Positions 46,867 through 58,446 are shown, numbered from the stretch's first letter. The stretch is 64,000 nucleotides of DNA from Neptuniibacter victor (GCA_027943745.1 AP025763.1:2418001-2482000), one strand, 5' to 3'. The notes: a model not told the origin generated them from the sequence alone. Numbers and translations are program-made.

Positions 46867-47724
46867 ATGTCCATCACCAATTGGATTCTTACTGCGCAGT
46901 GCCCTAGCCAACTTGGAACAGTTGACGCTATTACCGGTCACCTTTATCACAATCAGCACTATATTGAAGAGCTACACTCTTTCGATGACACCCATAACCA
47001 ACAATTTTTTATCCGAGCTCGTTTCAGAACATCTGAGGATTTTGACGAAGCGAGGTTTAGGCAGCATTTTGCATTAAGAGCTGAAAAGTTCGCCATGCAA
47101 TGGACTCTATCGCCTGAAGAGAAGAAACAGAAAGTTGTTATTTTGGTGTCTAAATTTGATCACTGCCTTAATGATCTGCTCTATAAATATAAAATTGGTC
47201 AACTTAACGTAGAGATACCAGCCATTATCTCTAATCATCCCGACCTGAAACCTTTAGCCGCATGGTACGGTATAGCTTTCCATCACTTCCCCATTAGTAA
47301 AGAAACCAAACCGGCGCAAGAAGCCCAAATATGGCAGGTGATTAAAGAGTCAGAAGCGGACCTAGTCGTGCTTGCACGATATATGCAGGTGCTATCGTCC
47401 GATATGTGCCAAAAGCTGGAAGGGTGGGCAATCAATATTCACCACTCGCTTCTACCAGGTTTTAAGGGCGCGAAGCCTTACCATCAAGCCTACGAAAAAG
47501 GTGTCAAAACCGTAGGAGCGACAGCACACTATATTAATGATGATCTCGATGAAGGGCCGATTATTGCGCAAGGGATTGAAGCTGTAGATCACAGTTACTA
47601 TCCCGAAGATCTGATCGCTAAAGGGCGTGATATCGAGAGTGCAACTTTATCAAAAGCGGTGAAATATCACATCGAACGGCGTGTATTTCTCAACGGAAGT
47701 AGAACGGTGGTTTTCTCTGATTAA
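46867..47724 (+). CDS. purU: Formyltetrahydrofolate deformylase
   Basis: Hydrolyses 10-formyl-THF to formate and THF, adjusting the one-carbon pool filled by glycine cleavage. The 285-residue protein has an N-terminal ACT domain (about 1-85: LTAQCPSQLGTVDAITGHLY) and a formyl-hydrolase domain with INIHHSLLPGFKGAKPYHQA and the aspartate in DDLDEGPII. The third ATG (46867), with GGAG upstream, is chosen as start. Confidence 0.96.
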   Translation: MSITNWILTAQCPSQLGTVDAITGHLYHNQHYIEELHSFDDTHNQQFFIRARFRTSEDFDEARFRQHFALRAEKFAMQWTLSPEEKKQKVVILVSKFDHCLNDLLYKYKIGQLNVEIPAIISNHPDLKPLAAWYGIAFHHFPISKETKPAQEAQIWQVIKESEADLVVLARYMQVLSSDMCQKLEGWAINIHHSLLPGFKGAKPYHQAYEKGVKTVGATAHYINDDLDEGPIIAQGIEAVDHSYYPEDLIAKGRDIESATLSKAVKYHIERRVFLNGSRTVVFSD

Positions 47725-47956
47725 AGTTTTTTTAACTTTTTCATACTTCTTAGATTTGCAATTTCGTCAGCTCTACTAAAATGATAGATATTAATAATAA
47801 AATTAAACGTTTAAATGCATAAAACAGTTCCAAATGCTGCGGTCTTTTGTCATAGTAAAGGGGCACCAAGACCTTATACCAAAGTATAAAAATAACAATA
47901 AAAACGAATTAAAGATCCTAGAAAAGGATCAATTCTGATTAATTGAGGTTTAATGC

Positions 47957-49837
47957 ATGAAAGTCTCCCACAAAGTCGCACTTATTGCGTCTGCAATTGT
48001 GATTCTCACCTTTGCGCTCTACTCATTGATGCAATACAACACTGTTCGTAGCGCCCTTTACGAAAAAACAGAGCAAAGCACTCAAGAAGCAACCTCCGTG
48101 CTTGGCTATCAAATTACTAATTGGCTAAACGCTAAGTTGAAATTGATCGATATGATGGCAGAGAGCATCAATGCTGATTTCTCGTCAGAGACGATTCAAG
48201 CCACATTTGATAACCCGGTTTTAGCCAAAGAATTTATACTTATTTTTGGGGGCTTGGATACTGATGGCAAAACTATCACCAACGACCCGAGTTGGAACCC
48301 TGAAAACTGGGATGCTCGCAAACGTCCGTGGTACCCCTACGCAAAACAAAATAGCCGTGCTGTATTAACCGACCCCTACCCTGATGCTGCCAGTGGAGAG
48401 ATTCTGATCTCTGCCGTGGCAAACTTCTATGATAAGCGCGAATTTAAGGGAGCCTTCGGTGGTGATTTAAGCCTTAAGACCGTATCTGATGCATTAAATA
48501 CCTTAAATTTTAATAATACTGGCTATGCATTCTTAATAAACACTAACGGCAGTATCATCAGCCACCCCAATGCAGAATTAAACGGAAAATCAATCGCTGA
48601 CCTTTTTGATGGTCAATCGCCTGCTCTCACTACTGAACTGACCGAATCAACGATTGCCGGAACACCTGTTTTCGTTGCCTTTCATAAACTGGAAGGACTG
48701 TTTGGCAGTAACTGGATGATTGGCGTTGCTTTGGATAAAAGTAAAGTAATGGCCGAAGCAAACCGATTTGGTATCACTGCACTCATCGCTACATTACTCA
48801 GTGCGCTAATCTGTAGTGGAGCCCTGTATCTAGCGGTAACAAAACAGTTACTCCCTCTAGATAATTTACGCTCATCCTTAGTCGATATAAATAGCGGTGA
48901 TGGTGATTTAACTAAGCGCCTTGTCATTACAAGTAAGGATGAATTCGGGCAGGTATCAACTGACTTTAATCAGTTCATTGAATATCTACAGAATCTTATC
49001 TTACAAGTTAAGGAGATCACTGCAGAAGTGCGAACTAACAGCGATCTCACCTCTAACTCAGCCACAACAGCATCTGCGAACCTGGATAAACAGCTGTTCG
49101 AATTAGACCAACTGGCCACCGCTATGCACGAGATGACGGCAACCGCCCAAGAAGTTGCCGCTAATGCGCAGCATGCAGCAGATTCTGCACAGCGCGCTGA
49201 CTCTGCTGCCGGACAAGGTGTTGCGGTGGTATCGCGTACCACCGAATCTATCGGTCATTTAGCGCAAGATATGGAAAACATTGTTACAACGATTAATGAA
49301 CTTGCAGGATTTAGTAATAATATTGAATCGATTCTTACCGTCATCACCGAGATTGCGGATCAAACCAACCTTCTTGCCCTCAATGCTGCGATTGAAGCCG
49401 CGCGTGCGGGTGATATGGGACGAGGGTTTGCGGTTGTAGCGGATGAAGTACGCGCACTGGCTTCACGTACGCAATCCTCTACAGAAGAGATCAAGGATAT
49501 GATCCAGCAATTACAGTCTGGCGTTAAGAACGCAGAGCAAACGATCATTAATAGCCGAGATTTAGCAGCGAAAACACAAGACGTTGCCGGTGAGGCTGAT
49601 TCAGTGCTGAATACTATTCGAGATAATATTCAAGAAATTAACCAGATGACGGTTCAAATCGCTACCGCGGCAGAGCAACAAAGCGCCACCGCGGAAGAGA
49701 TCAATCGTAATACAACCAACATCCGCGATATCAGCCAATCCGTTGCGAACAGTGCCAAAGATCAAGAAGCCAACTGCCTTAATATGGCAGATCTTACTGC
49801 ACGACAGGATTCAGAACTTGGGAAGTTCAAGGTCTAA
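47957..49837 (+). CDS. Methyl-accepting chemotaxis protein, dCache type
   Basis: A 626-residue chemoreceptor. TM1 (about 8-28) and TM2 (about 272-294) flank a periplasmic dCache sensor with [10 protein letters not shown] and [16 protein letters not shown] follows, then the signalling tip [21 protein letters not shown] near 470, for CheA/CheW contact. The C-terminus lacks the EWxxF-type CheR tether. The ligand is unknown; dCache domains often bind amino acids or carboxylates. Confidence 0.95.
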   Translation: MKVSHKVALIASAIVILTFALYSLMQYNTVRSALYEKTEQSTQEATSVLGYQITNWLNAKLKLIDMMAESINADFSSETIQATFDNPVLAKEFILIFGGLDTDGKTITNDPSWNPENWDARKRPWYPYAKQNSRAVLTDPYPDAASGEILISAVANFYDKREFKGAFGGDLSLKTVSDALNTLNFNNTGYAFLINTNGSIISHPNAELNGKSIADLFDGQSPALTTELTESTIAGTPVFVAFHKLEGLFGSNWMIGVALDKSKVMAEANRFGITALIATLLSALICSGALYLAVTKQLLPLDNLRSSLVDINSGDGDLTKRLVITSKDEFGQVSTDFNQFIEYLQNLILQVKEITAEVRTNSDLTSNSATTASANLDKQLFELDQLATAMHEMTATAQEVAANAQHAADSAQRADSAAGQGVAVVSRTTESIGHLAQDMENIVTTINELAGFSNNIESILTVITEIADQTNLLALNAAIEAARAGDMGRGFAVVADEVRALASRTQSSTEEIKDMIQQLQSGVKNAEQTIINSRDLAAKTQDVAGEADSVLNTIRDNIQEINQMTVQIATAAEQQSATAEEINRNTTNIRDISQSVANSAKDQEANCLNMADLTARQDSELGKFKV

Positions 49838-49859
49838 CTTTTCATTAAGTCCAATTAAA

Positions 49860-49885
49860 CAGCCGGTCATTTGACCGGCTTTTCT
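49860..49885. terminator. Terminator between MCP and GST genes
   Basis: AGCCGGTCA/TGACCGGCT stem, loop TT, then TTTCTCTTT. It serves the chemoreceptor; on the other strand the T-run is short. Confidence 0.8.
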
Positions 49886-49887
49886 CT

Positions 49888-50520
49888 TTAACCCAAAACT
49901 GATTTTACCGTATCAAGGCGATTTGCATTCTCTTGATACCTCAACAAATTTGGGAAATCAGCCATGATCGGTAACGGAATTTTAACCAGATAATCTAAGA
50001 TGGGAATCAATATCAAATCTGCAGCGGTAAATTGATCACCACATAGATACTCTCTCCCCTCCAGCTGTTCTGATAAAATAGCTAGGGCACGCTTTGCTTC
50101 AGGCATCGCCTCTTCCACTTTATCTTGTCTAATACTTCCCCCCTCTCCTTTAGGAAAAGCAAATTCTAGAAGCAGATTACGCACCACAGCTTGATCAATA
50201 TAAATAGCAACGATGCTACTCCACTGCTCGACATACGCCTGCTCAAAGCTATCGCCAGGAAATAGCACCGCCTCCCCGCCTAATCGGTCCAAGTAATGGA
50301 GAATTGTAATTGTTTCAGCGATTGGACCATGCTCTGTTAGTAAAACTGGAAACTTTGAGTATGGATGTAACTCTCGATGTTTATCACTCTTAAAACTGAT
50401 CTCTTGACCATCAAAAAAATTAGTCACCTCATAGCTAATACGTTTTTCTTCACATGCCATCATGACACTGCGTACAAATGTGCTGAACGTGGGTCCAAAT
50501 ATTTTTACTTGTGTCGTCAT
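49888..50520 (-). CDS. Glutathione S-transferase family protein
   Basis: A 210-residue GST. N-terminal thioredoxin-like domain (QVKIFGPTFSTFVRSVMMACEE), with the glutathione-binding PVLLTEHGPIAETITILHYL segment, and an all-helical C-terminal domain (CGDQFTAADLILIPILDYL). The third ATG at 50520 has AGGG nine bases upstream and is preferred. It is divergent from a TetR gene across a palindromic operator, so it is probably repressed by it and induced by an electrophile. Confidence 0.93.
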   Translation of the reverse strand: MTTQVKIFGPTFSTFVRSVMMACEEKRISYEVTNFFDGQEISFKSDKHRELHPYSKFPVLLTEHGPIAETITILHYLDRLGGEAVLFPGDSFEQAYVEQWSSIVAIYIDQAVVRNLLLEFAFPKGEGGSIRQDKVEEAMPEAKRALAILSEQLEGREYLCGDQFTAADLILIPILDYLVKIPLPIMADFPNLLRYQENANRLDTVKSVLG

Positions 50521-50581
50521 CATCATTTCCCTGTATTTGATTATTTACGCAACGTTATCTGGCATCACTTTATCCGCCACC

Positions 50582-50605
50582 ACTATATGTTCAAGAACAT
50601 ATAGT
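50582..50605. promoter_or_regulatory. TetR-type operator between GST and tetR
   Basis: ACTATATGTTC-AA-GAACATATAGT is a perfect 11-bp inverted repeat with two centre bases, 40 bp before the tetR start and 60 bp before the GST start. Confidence 0.8.
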
Positions 50606-50645
50606 AAAACTATGGAATACTTAACTTAAACATTGGGAGGCGATG

Positions 50646-51200
50646 ATGGGCTGGACAGTAGAACAAAAAACAAAATCACGCGAGAAGATCATCAGCAGTG
50701 CCGCAGCACTATTTACTCGCGACGGTTTTGATAATGTAGGTATCAATGATGTGATGAAACATGCCGGGCTGACTCGCGGTGCTTTCTATAATCATTTCAC
50801 ATCGAAAAGTGAGCTCTACGCCGAAGCAATCCTTGGCGCGGCAAAACAGGCTAAAATTAGAACCCTCGAGCAGCCGGATAACAGCCTTGAAACCATTATT
50901 GAGTACTACCTAAGCGATAAACATCGCCGCGGGGAAGATATTTGTTGCCCCTTAGCTTTTTTAACAACCGATATACACCAACGTGATGATCAAGTTAGAT
51001 CAACCTACACCCGGGTTCTCAAAGGATTTATCAATATCATAAAATCGACCTACCCCGATGATGAACAAATCAGTGAAGCAGAAGCGATAAAGAAAGTCGT
51101 CTTGATGATTGGAGGGCTCGCTATCGCAAGAGCAGTGAATGATGAGGATTATTCGGAACTATTATTATCAGCCTGTAGAGAAGGCGTGACTTCAAAATAA
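50646..51200 (+). CDS. TetR-family transcriptional regulator
   Basis: A 184-residue repressor with helix-turn-helix at about 10-55 (SREKIISSAAALFTRDGFDN, GLTRGAFYNHFTSKSELYAE). The ligand-binding C-terminal part is of the YcdC/NemR-like kind (CPLAFLTTDIHQRDDQVRSTY). Two ATG codons adjoin; the second is five bases from GGGAGG. It is divergent from the GST gene with an 11-bp palindrome between, so control of itself and the GST is likely. Confidence 0.93.
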   Translation: MGWTVEQKTKSREKIISSAAALFTRDGFDNVGINDVMKHAGLTRGAFYNHFTSKSELYAEAILGAAKQAKIRTLEQPDNSLETIIEYYLSDKHRRGEDICCPLAFLTTDIHQRDDQVRSTYTRVLKGFINIIKSTYPDDEQISEAEAIKKVVLMIGGLAIARAVNDEDYSELLLSACREGVTSK

Positions 51201-51224
51201 AACGGCCTCAGATGAGGCCGTTTT
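51201..51224. terminator. Terminator after tetR
   Basis: AAACGGCCTC/GAGGCCGTTT perfect 10-bp stem with AGAT loop, overlapping only one base beyond the stop. It may also serve glnS from the other strand, 79 bp away. Confidence 0.85.
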
Positions 51225-51302
51225 ACAAGATGTTAGCTACTTGATCGAACAAAACCGCTTTTACCTAAAGGGCTTTAATCTAAGAGGCTTTAATCTATGA
51301 GA

Positions 51303-52970
51303 CTATTTGCCCCAAGAATCGCGCAAACCTACCGTACGGTTAAAGACTAGTGTCTCTGGTGTAGAGTCCGAATCTAAGCAGAAGTAACCTGTACGCTCAA
51401 ATTGGTAACGGCTTTCAACAGCAGCTTCTGCTAAACCGATTTCACAACGACTACCCGTTACAACGATCAAGGATTCTGGATTGATAAACTCGTGGAAATC
51501 ACGCTCTTTATCACCATCCGGATTCTCTTCAGTAAACAGACGATCGTACTCACGTACTTCACAAGGCGCGGAATTATCTGCAGAAACCCAATGTACTACG
51601 CCTTTAGCTTTGTAGCCTTCAGGATTTGCCCCTTTGGTTGCCGGATCATAAGAACATTTAAGCTCTATGACATTTCCTTCAGCATCTTTAATCACTTCGT
51701 CACAAGTAATGACATAAGCACCGCGCAAACGCACAGCAACACCTTGCGTTAAGCGCTTCCATTTACGTGGGGGTACTTCAGCAAAGTCATCCTGCTCAAT
51801 CAAAAGATTACGCGTAAACGGTACTTTGCGCTTGCCCATCGTTTCATCTTTTGGATGTTTAGGCAGCTCAAACCACTCTTCTAGCGCTTCATCATAATTT
51901 GTTAGCGTTACTTTCAATGGACGAACAACACACATGGCACGCGGCGCGTTTTTATCAAGATCATCACGCACAGCGGCTTCAAGCATGCCCATATCAACCA
52001 CACCGTTAGAACGTGTTACCCCAACCATGTCGCAGAAATTGCGTAGGGAGGTTGGCGTGTAACCACGGCGGCGCAGACCTGAAATCGTTGGCATACGCGG
52101 GTCATTCCAACCGGTTACTGCATTTTCATCCACTAACTGTTTCAGCTTACGCTTACTGGTAATGGTGTAGTTCAGTTCTAAACGAGAAAACTCATACTGT
52201 TTCGGCTGAGCAGGCACAGGTAAGTTTTCAATAAACCACTCGTATAAAGGACGGTGGTCCTCAAATTCCAAAGTACAGATAGAGTGCGTAATACCTTCAA
52301 TCGCATCTGACTGACCGTGCGCAAAATCATAGATCGGATAGATACACCACTTATCACCTGTCTGATGATGATTCGTGTGTAAAATACGATAGATCATTGG
52401 ATCACGAAGGTTCATATTCGGTGACTGCATATCGATCTTCGCACGCAAAGAGCATGCTCCTTCTGCAAACTCACCGTTTTTCATGCGCTCAAACAGATCT
52501 ATATTTTCTTCAACCGTACGATCGCGATAAGGGCTGTTCTTACCTGGCGTCGTGAAGTTACCACGGTATTCACGTGCTTCTTCCGGCCCAAGGTCACAGA
52601 CATACGCTTTACCATCTTTAATTAACTGAATCGCCCACGCATGCAGCTGATCAAAATAATTAGAGGTATAACGAATATCACCACCCCATTCAAAACCTAA
52701 CCAAGTTACATCTTCGATAATTGAATCGATGTACTCTTGGCTCTCTTTTTCCGGGTTAGTATCGTCGAAACGTAAATTACAAACACCCTTATATTTAGCC
52801 GCGGTGCCAAAGTTTAGGCAGATCGACTTCGCGTGGCCAATGTGCAAATAACCATTAGGCTCTGGCGGAAAACGAGTAACAACCTTACCTTCGTTTTTAT
52901 TCTGTTCCAGATCCTGTTCAATCACTTGATGAATGAAGTTCGTTGGCTTGCTGCTTTCTGTAGTGCTCAT
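51303..52970 (-). CDS. glnS: Glutaminyl-tRNA synthetase
   Basis: Charges tRNA-Gln. The 555-residue class I enzyme has the HIGH motif in [20 protein letters not shown], and the KMSKS-like [11 protein letters not shown] near 270. The two beta-barrel anticodon domains occupy the C-terminal part from about 340. Divergent from ppiB, with 287 bp between. Confidence 0.98.
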   Translation of the reverse strand: MSTTESSKPTNFIHQVIEQDLEQNKNEGKVVTRFPPEPNGYLHIGHAKSICLNFGTAAKYKGVCNLRFDDTNPEKESQEYIDSIIEDVTWLGFEWGGDIRYTSNYFDQLHAWAIQLIKDGKAYVCDLGPEEAREYRGNFTTPGKNSPYRDRTVEENIDLFERMKNGEFAEGACSLRAKIDMQSPNMNLRDPMIYRILHTNHHQTGDKWCIYPIYDFAHGQSDAIEGITHSICTLEFEDHRPLYEWFIENLPVPAQPKQYEFSRLELNYTITSKRKLKQLVDENAVTGWNDPRMPTISGLRRRGYTPTSLRNFCDMVGVTRSNGVVDMGMLEAAVRDDLDKNAPRAMCVVRPLKVTLTNYDEALEEWFELPKHPKDETMGKRKVPFTRNLLIEQDDFAEVPPRKWKRLTQGVAVRLRGAYVITCDEVIKDAEGNVIELKCSYDPATKGANPEGYKAKGVVHWVSADNSAPCEVREYDRLFTEENPDGDKERDFHEFINPESLIVVTGSRCEIGLAEAAVESRYQFERTGYFCLDSDSTPETLVFNRTVGLRDSWGK

Positions 52971-53215
52971 AGGTAGCGTTTTAATCCCGGAATAGCTGAA
53001 ATCTGTATCGTCTTTTCATGCCCGCAAGCAGTTTGTAGTGACGACTGAAATATATATTTCCATTATAAACGGATGCTCTACATAAATGGCAGCAGGCAAA
53101 CCAACAATTTTGTTATTTTCCTAATAAATACCTTCGACTAGCCTCTGCAGGAAGCCGATTATCTTTTGAGTTACTCCCTAAGAATAAACAATGATGCGTT
53201 TCTCTTAGACTTGCG

Positions 53216-53221
53216 TATAAT
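53216..53221 (+). promoter_or_regulatory. -10 box of ppiB
   Basis: A consensus TATAAT stands 37 bp upstream of the ppiB ATG. No good -35 box was found at 17 bp. Confidence 0.45.
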
Positions 53222-53257
53222 GGCCCGGTTAAAGGCGAAGAAGTGGACACTATAACG

Positions 53258-53797
53258 ATGATAATTCTCCATACCAATTTTGGTGACATATCCTTAGAGT
53301 TAGATTACGAAAAGGCTCCAAAAACCGCAGCAAACTTTGAACAGTACGTTACGGACGGTTTTTATGACGGCGTTATTTTTCACCGCGTAATAAACGGTTT
53401 CATGATTCAGGGTGGTGGTTTTGAACCTGGCATGGTTCAAAAAGACACGCGCGATAATATCGAGAACGAAGCGGACAATGGCCTTTCAAATGCAGCAGGT
53501 ACTGTTGCGATGGCACGTACTATGGACCCTCATAGCGCGTCAGCTCAGTTCTTCATCAATGTTTCCGACAATACATTCCTAGACCACACAGCTAAAACAA
53601 CCGAAGGTTGGGGCTACGCTGTATTTGGTAAGATTGTTGACGGTATGGATGTTGTGAATAAATTAAAAGCCGCTGCAACTACAATGCGTGCAGGCCATCA
53701 GGATGTACCCGTCGACGATATCATTATTGAATCTGCTGAAGTTATTGCAGATGATGCTGATAGCGAAAGCACTGAAAACAAGAGTGCCGACGAGTAA
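53258..53797 (+). CDS. ppiB: Cyclophilin-type peptidyl-prolyl isomerase B
   Basis: Catalyses proline cis-trans isomerisation in the cytoplasm. The 179-residue protein begins [20 protein letters not shown] and has [15 protein letters not shown] and [16 protein letters not shown]. It carries an acidic tail of about 18 residues ([15 protein letters not shown]) not found in E. coli PpiB. A GTG five codons upstream is an alternative start. lpxH follows by 65 bp, a common gammaproteobacterial pair. Confidence 0.96.
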   Translation: MIILHTNFGDISLELDYEKAPKTAANFEQYVTDGFYDGVIFHRVINGFMIQGGGFEPGMVQKDTRDNIENEADNGLSNAAGTVAMARTMDPHSASAQFFINVSDNTFLDHTAKTTEGWGYAVFGKIVDGMDVVNKLKAAATTMRAGHQDVPVDDIIIESAEVIADDADSESTENKSADE

Positions 53798-53862
53798 AAA
53801 CTGAATAAAGCTGCACTCCAACTGCGAGCCAGCAGCAATATATAAAATACTGAAGAGTAAGC

Positions 53863-54579
53863 ATGTCTGTATTTTTTATCTCAGATCTTCATCTGACACC
53901 AGAACGCCCGGATATTGCCCGGGCGTTTTCATATTTTTTATCTAACACCGCAAACAATGCCGAAGCCCTCTATCTACTTGGCGATATTTTCGATGCGTGG
54001 ATCGGTGATGATGCTCCGGTTCCAGGGCTAGAACCTCTTGTACAACAGCTAAAAGGTCTTAGCAATTCAGGCTGCAAACTCTATTTCCAGCATGGCAATC
54101 GTGATTTTTTAGTAGGTCAAACCTTTGCTGACAGTATCGGCGCTGAACTACTGCCCGATGCAGTTGTACATTCATTGCCTATAGGTGATGTACTGCTTAT
54201 GCATGGTGATCAGCTATGTATTGACGATCAAGAATATATCCGCTTTAGAGAGATGGTTCGCAATCCACAATGGCAACAGATGATGCTAAGCAAATCAATT
54301 GAAGAGCGCTTAGGCATTGCCAAACAACTTCGTGAAACCAGCCAAGAGAAAACGGCAGAAAAGGCAGACTATATAACCGACGTGAATGCTAGTGAAGTCA
54401 ATGCCCAACTAGATGCTCACAAGGTCAAAATGATGATACATGGTCATACACACCGACCTGCAATTCACAAACTCGATGACATCGAAGCGACTCGCATTGT
54501 TTTAGGTGACTGGGATAAACAAGGTTGGTATTTAGAAGTGAATCAAGATGGATATGATCTGGTGAGCTTTGATATTTAA
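53863..54579 (+). CDS. lpxH: UDP-2,3-diacylglucosamine diphosphatase
   Basis: Makes lipid X in lipid A synthesis at the inner membrane. The 238-residue calcineurin-like phosphoesterase shows SDLHLTPERPD at the start, LGDIFDAWIGDD, QHGNRDFLVG, LMHGDQLCI and MIHGHTHRPA, giving the di-metal site. It follows ppiB and is likely cotranscribed. Confidence 0.97.
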   Translation: MSVFFISDLHLTPERPDIARAFSYFLSNTANNAEALYLLGDIFDAWIGDDAPVPGLEPLVQQLKGLSNSGCKLYFQHGNRDFLVGQTFADSIGAELLPDAVVHSLPIGDVLLMHGDQLCIDDQEYIRFREMVRNPQWQQMMLSKSIEERLGIAKQLRETSQEKTAEKADYITDVNASEVNAQLDAHKVKMMIHGHTHRPAIHKLDDIEATRIVLGDWDKQGWYLEVNQDGYDLVSFDI

Positions 54580-54654
54580 ACAACAGCTTTGCGCCTAGAA
54601 ATAACAAACACTCAGGGTAAGTAAACACTGTTTACTTACCCTATAGAGATAAAC

Positions 54655-55263
54655 CTACATAAAGCTAGGTTTACCACTATGGAAGCGAAATTCATCATCA
54701 TCGCTTTCGATAAGCTCTTTTTCTGCTTCTCGGAATAATTCGATCCGATCACCTATCGGCTCACCAGCATACTCTTCAGCTAAGCCTAAATAATCCTGAT
54801 AATGGCGCCCTTCTGATTTCAACAACGAACGATAAAACTTCGCCAATTCATCATCTAGATGCGGTGCCAATTTAGCAAACCGCTCACATGAACGAGCCTC
54901 TATCAGCGCCCCAACAATTAACAGATCAACGAGATGCCCTGGCTCGTAAGTTCGAACGTGCTTAAGCAAACTACCCGCATAACGAGCCGGAGACATATGG
55001 GCATAAACAACACCCCGGTCTTGCATGATCGCCAACACTTGTTCGAAATGTATCAACTCTTCGCGCGCGAGGCGTGACATCTTATTCAATAGATCAATGC
55101 GGTCCACGTAGCGAAACATCAATCGCATCGCAGTCGATGCTGCCTTTTTCTCACAATGCGCATGATCAATGAGTAAAATATCTTGATTAACCAATGCAGC
55201 CTGAATCCAAAGGTCTGGCGTTTCACAGCCTAAAAATTCTTTAATCTCGTCGAGAACATCCAT
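54655..55263 (-). CDS. miaE: tRNA-(ms2i6A37) hydroxylase MiaE
   Basis: Oxygen-dependent diiron enzyme that hydroxylates the isopentenyl side chain of tRNA residue 37. The 202-residue ferritin-like helical protein has EELIHFEQVL and SEGRHYQDYL, both E-x-x-H pairs for iron binding, plus KKAASTAMRLMFRY near 40. The ATG at 55263 is used; a TTG one codon upstream is possible. Confidence 0.95.
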   Translation of the reverse strand: MDVLDEIKEFLGCETPDLWIQAALVNQDILLIDHAHCEKKAASTAMRLMFRYVDRIDLLNKMSRLAREELIHFEQVLAIMQDRGVVYAHMSPARYAGSLLKHVRTYEPGHLVDLLIVGALIEARSCERFAKLAPHLDDELAKFYRSLLKSEGRHYQDYLGLAEEYAGEPIGDRIELFREAEKELIESDDDEFRFHSGKPSFM

Positions 55264-55404
55264 CAATCACGTGACCATCTATTACTAAAAATGAGCGCGC
55301 ATTATAACGAGCCCTTACCATGCCTGCATTAGTGATATAGCCGAAAAGACAAATAGATTGACCAAGCTCAGCTTGAAATAAACATGAGCTTGTCTAAATG
55401 ACGC

Positions 55405-56031
55405 TTAACGCTCTGTTGTAATCAGCTTTATTGCTAATCCAACAAAGACAACGCCTGCGAGCTTATTGATAATGGATTGCGCGGAAGCCGACTCTTTAAA
55501 CCAATGACTAATCGTACCAGAGAGATAGGCGATACAACTCATTACACTAAACCCGGCAATGATAAATAAGCCACCAAGCTGTAACAACTGCATTGTTAAA
55601 CTTCCCAGCTGGGGATTTGCGAATTGAGGCAAAAATGCCATAAAGAAAATAGCTAATTTAGGATTAGTCAGGCTCATAAAAACCCCACGCTTATATAAAG
55701 CGAGGGCACTTAAACGAGCAGGCGGCGTTTCAGATAGCGCAGCAGCACCCGCTTTAAATGAGAGCCATGCTAAATACACTAGGTAGATAGCCCCGATAAT
55801 TTTGAGCGCAACAAAAGCGGCTTCACTGACCTGAAAGATAACGGCGACACCTAAGGCAACCGCTAGCGTATGAAATACTAATCCGGTGCAAAGACCTAAA
55901 GTAACAATAAACCCCGCTTTCCTACCATGAATAGCTGACTGCATAAGCACAAAGATATTATCGGGCCCTGGGGAGAACGACAACAACACTGAAGCCAACA
56001 TAAAAGTCAGCACGGTTTCAGTTGATAGCAC
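55405..56031 (-). CDS. LysE/RhtB family amino-acid exporter
   Basis: A 208-residue membrane protein with about six helices. SFSPGPDNIFVLMQSAIHGRK near 19-40 is the family signature (PGP). It starts with GTG, preceded by GAGGA seven bases upstream. LysE/RhtB transporters export amino acids such as threonine, homoserine or lysine; the substrate here is not clear. Confidence 0.93.
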   Translation of the reverse strand: MLSTETVLTFMLASVLLSFSPGPDNIFVLMQSAIHGRKAGFIVTLGLCTGLVFHTLAVALGVAVIFQVSEAAFVALKIIGAIYLVYLAWLSFKAGAAALSETPPARLSALALYKRGVFMSLTNPKLAIFFMAFLPQFANPQLGSLTMQLLQLGGLFIIAGFSVMSCIAYLSGTISHWFKESASAQSIINKLAGVVFVGLAIKLITTER

Positions 56032-56235
56032 ACTAATATCCTCTATTTACAGATAAACAATCAACGACTAAAGAAAAGTAGCAAAACTTAATTAAGCAGC
56101 AAGCTAGCATCGCTAAAATTCAGGTAAATTTCTAGAAAAAACACCGAATTGCGCCTCTATACGAGCAGAAACCCCTAATAGAAACCGGCTTTACTAAAAA
56201 AACTAAACAAAAGGCGCATTTCCTTGAATTTTTTC

Positions 56236-56265
56236 TTCGAAAAGTCATAAAAAAAGCTGTATACT
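56236..56265 (+). promoter_or_regulatory. Promoter of the EF-G gene
   Basis: TTCGAA (-35) and TATACT (-10) with 18 bp between, 40 bp before the ATG. The -35 match is weak; the -10 box is close to consensus. Confidence 0.45.
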
Positions 56266-56304
56266 GTCGCGCAATTTTAGGACCTCACATAGTCGAGTAA
56301 AGAG

Positions 56305-58392
56305 ATGACAGATTTATCCAAGTACAGAAACATTGGTATTTTCGCGCACGTAGATGCGGGTAAAACCACTACAACAGAACGTATCCTAAAGCTTACTGGT
56401 AAAATCCATAAGACTGGTGAGGTTCACGATGGTGAATCTACAACGGATTTCATGGAACAGGAAGCTGAGCGCGGTATTACTATCCAGTCAGCGGCGATCA
56501 CCACTTTCTGGGATGATCACCGTATGAACGTTATCGATACTCCGGGACACGTTGACTTCACTGTTGAAGTATATCGTTCACTGAAAGTATTAGACGGCGG
56601 TATTGGTGTATTCTGTGGTTCTGGTGGTGTTGAGCCTCAGTCAGAAACTAACTGGCGTTATGCTGATGAATCCGGCGTTTCCCGTATCATCTTCGTAAAC
56701 AAACTAGACCGTCTTGGTGCTGACTTCCTTAAAGTTGTCGATCAAATCGAGAACGTACTAGCGGCTAAGCCTCTAGTTATGACACTGCCAATCGGTCGTG
56801 AAGATGACTTCGTTGGTGTTGTAGACATTCTTTCTAAGAAAGCTTACGTGTGGGATGATTCTGGTCTTCCTGAGCGTTACGAAGTTCTAGACGTTCCTGC
56901 TGACATGGTAGAAGACGTTGACATGTACCACGAACAGCTAATCGAAACAGCTGTTGAGATGGATGACGACCTAATGATGGCTTACATGGAAGGTGAACAG
57001 CCTTCTGTTGAAGAGATCAAGCGTTGCATCCGTAAAGGTACTCTTGAACTAGCATTCTTCCCAACTTACTGTGGTTCTGCATTCAAGAACAAAGGTATTC
57101 AGCTAATTCTTGATGCTGTTGTAGATTACCTACCTTCACCAACTGAAGTTGCTGCACAAGACCTAACAGACGAAGCGGGTGAGCCAACAGGCGAAGTTGC
57201 TACAGTATCTGTTGATGAGCCTTTCCGCGCACTAGCATTCAAAATCATGGATGACCGTTTCGGCGCCCTTACATTCGTACGTATCTACTCAGGCGTATTG
57301 AAGAAAGGTGACACAATCCTTAACTCGTTCACTGGTAAAACTGAACGTGTTGGTCGTATGTGTGAGATGGAAGCTGATGAGCGTAAAGAACTAGATTCTG
57401 CTCAAGCAGGCGACATCATCGCTATCGTTGGTATGAAGAACGTACAGACTGGTCACACACTTTGTGATCCTAAGCACGAATGTACACTTGAAGCGATGGT
57501 ATTCCCTGAGCCTGTAATCTCTATTGCGGTAGAGCCTAAAGACAAAGGTGGTGCTGAGAAAATGGGTATCGCTATCGGTAAGATGGTAGCAGAAGATCCT
57601 ACTTTCCTAGTTCACACTGATGACGACAGCGGTCAGACGATCCTTCGTGGTATGGGTGAGCTTCACCTTGATATCAAAGTAGATATCCTAAAACGTACTT
57701 ACGGTGTTGATCTAATCGTTGGTGAGCCTCAAGTTGCTTACCGCGAAACAATCACTAAAGAGATCGAAGATTCTTACACACATAAGAAACAGTCTGGTGG
57801 TTCTGGTCAGTTCGGTAAGATCGACTACCGTATCAAGCCAGGTGAGCCAAACTCTGGTTTCACATTCAGCTCTTCTGTTGTGGGCGGTAACGTACCTAAG
57901 GAATTCTTCCCAGCTGTTGAGAAGGGTTTCCAGAGCATGATGGAACAAGGTGTTCTAGCAGGCTTCCCTGTACTAGACGTTGAAGTAGAGCTTTTCGACG
58001 GTGGTTTCCACGCGGTTGACTCCTCTGCTGTAGCATTCGAAATCGCTGCTAAAGGCGCATTCCGTCAGTCTATCCCTAAAGCAGGCGCTCAGCTTCTTGA
58101 ACCTATCATGAAAGTTGACGTTTTCACTCCTGAAGATCACGTTGGTGACGTTATCGGTGACCTTAACCGTCGTCGTGGCATGATCTCTGGTCAGGAAGCT
58201 GCAGGTTCTGGCGTACGCATCAAAGCAGACGTTCCACTATCTGAAATGTTCGGCTACATCGGATCTCTACGTACTATGACTTCTGGTCGTGGTCAGTTCT
58301 CTATGGAGTTCTCACATTACTCAGCTTGCCCAAGCTCTGTATCTGAAGCGGTTATCGCTGAAGAGAAAGAACGCCAAGCTAACAAGAAGTAA
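56305..58392 (+). CDS. fusA: Elongation factor G, stand-alone copy
   Basis: A GTPase that moves tRNA and mRNA through the ribosome or assists recycling. The 695-residue protein has the P-loop [16 protein letters not shown], switch [22 protein letters not shown] and NKLDR. The C-terminal domains IV and V are complete, ending ERQANKK. It stands alone with no rpsL-rpsG-tuf, so it may be the second EF-G (EF-G2). Codon usage looks strongly biased, consistent with high expression. Confidence 0.95.
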   Translation: MTDLSKYRNIGIFAHVDAGKTTTTERILKLTGKIHKTGEVHDGESTTDFMEQEAERGITIQSAAITTFWDDHRMNVIDTPGHVDFTVEVYRSLKVLDGGIGVFCGSGGVEPQSETNWRYADESGVSRIIFVNKLDRLGADFLKVVDQIENVLAAKPLVMTLPIGREDDFVGVVDILSKKAYVWDDSGLPERYEVLDVPADMVEDVDMYHEQLIETAVEMDDDLMMAYMEGEQPSVEEIKRCIRKGTLELAFFPTYCGSAFKNKGIQLILDAVVDYLPSPTEVAAQDLTDEAGEPTGEVATVSVDEPFRALAFKIMDDRFGALTFVRIYSGVLKKGDTILNSFTGKTERVGRMCEMEADERKELDSAQAGDIIAIVGMKNVQTGHTLCDPKHECTLEAMVFPEPVISIAVEPKDKGGAEKMGIAIGKMVAEDPTFLVHTDDDSGQTILRGMGELHLDIKVDILKRTYGVDLIVGEPQVAYRETITKEIEDSYTHKKQSGGSGQFGKIDYRIKPGEPNSGFTFSSSVVGGNVPKEFFPAVEKGFQSMMEQGVLAGFPVLDVEVELFDGGFHAVDSSAVAFEIAAKGAFRQSIPKAGAQLLEPIMKVDVFTPEDHVGDVIGDLNRRRGMISGQEAAGSGVRIKADVPLSEMFGYIGSLRTMTSGRGQFSMEFSHYSACPSSVSEAVIAEEKERQANKK

Positions 58393-58411
58393 TCTGATTA
58401 CTTAGCTTTCT

Positions 58412-58446
58412 AAAAAAGCCCGATGAGAGATCATCGGGCTTTTTTG
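58412..58446 (+). terminator. Terminator after EF-G
   Basis: AAGCCCGATGA/TCATCGGGCTT stem followed by T6. It lies 20 bp past the stop. Confidence 0.92.
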
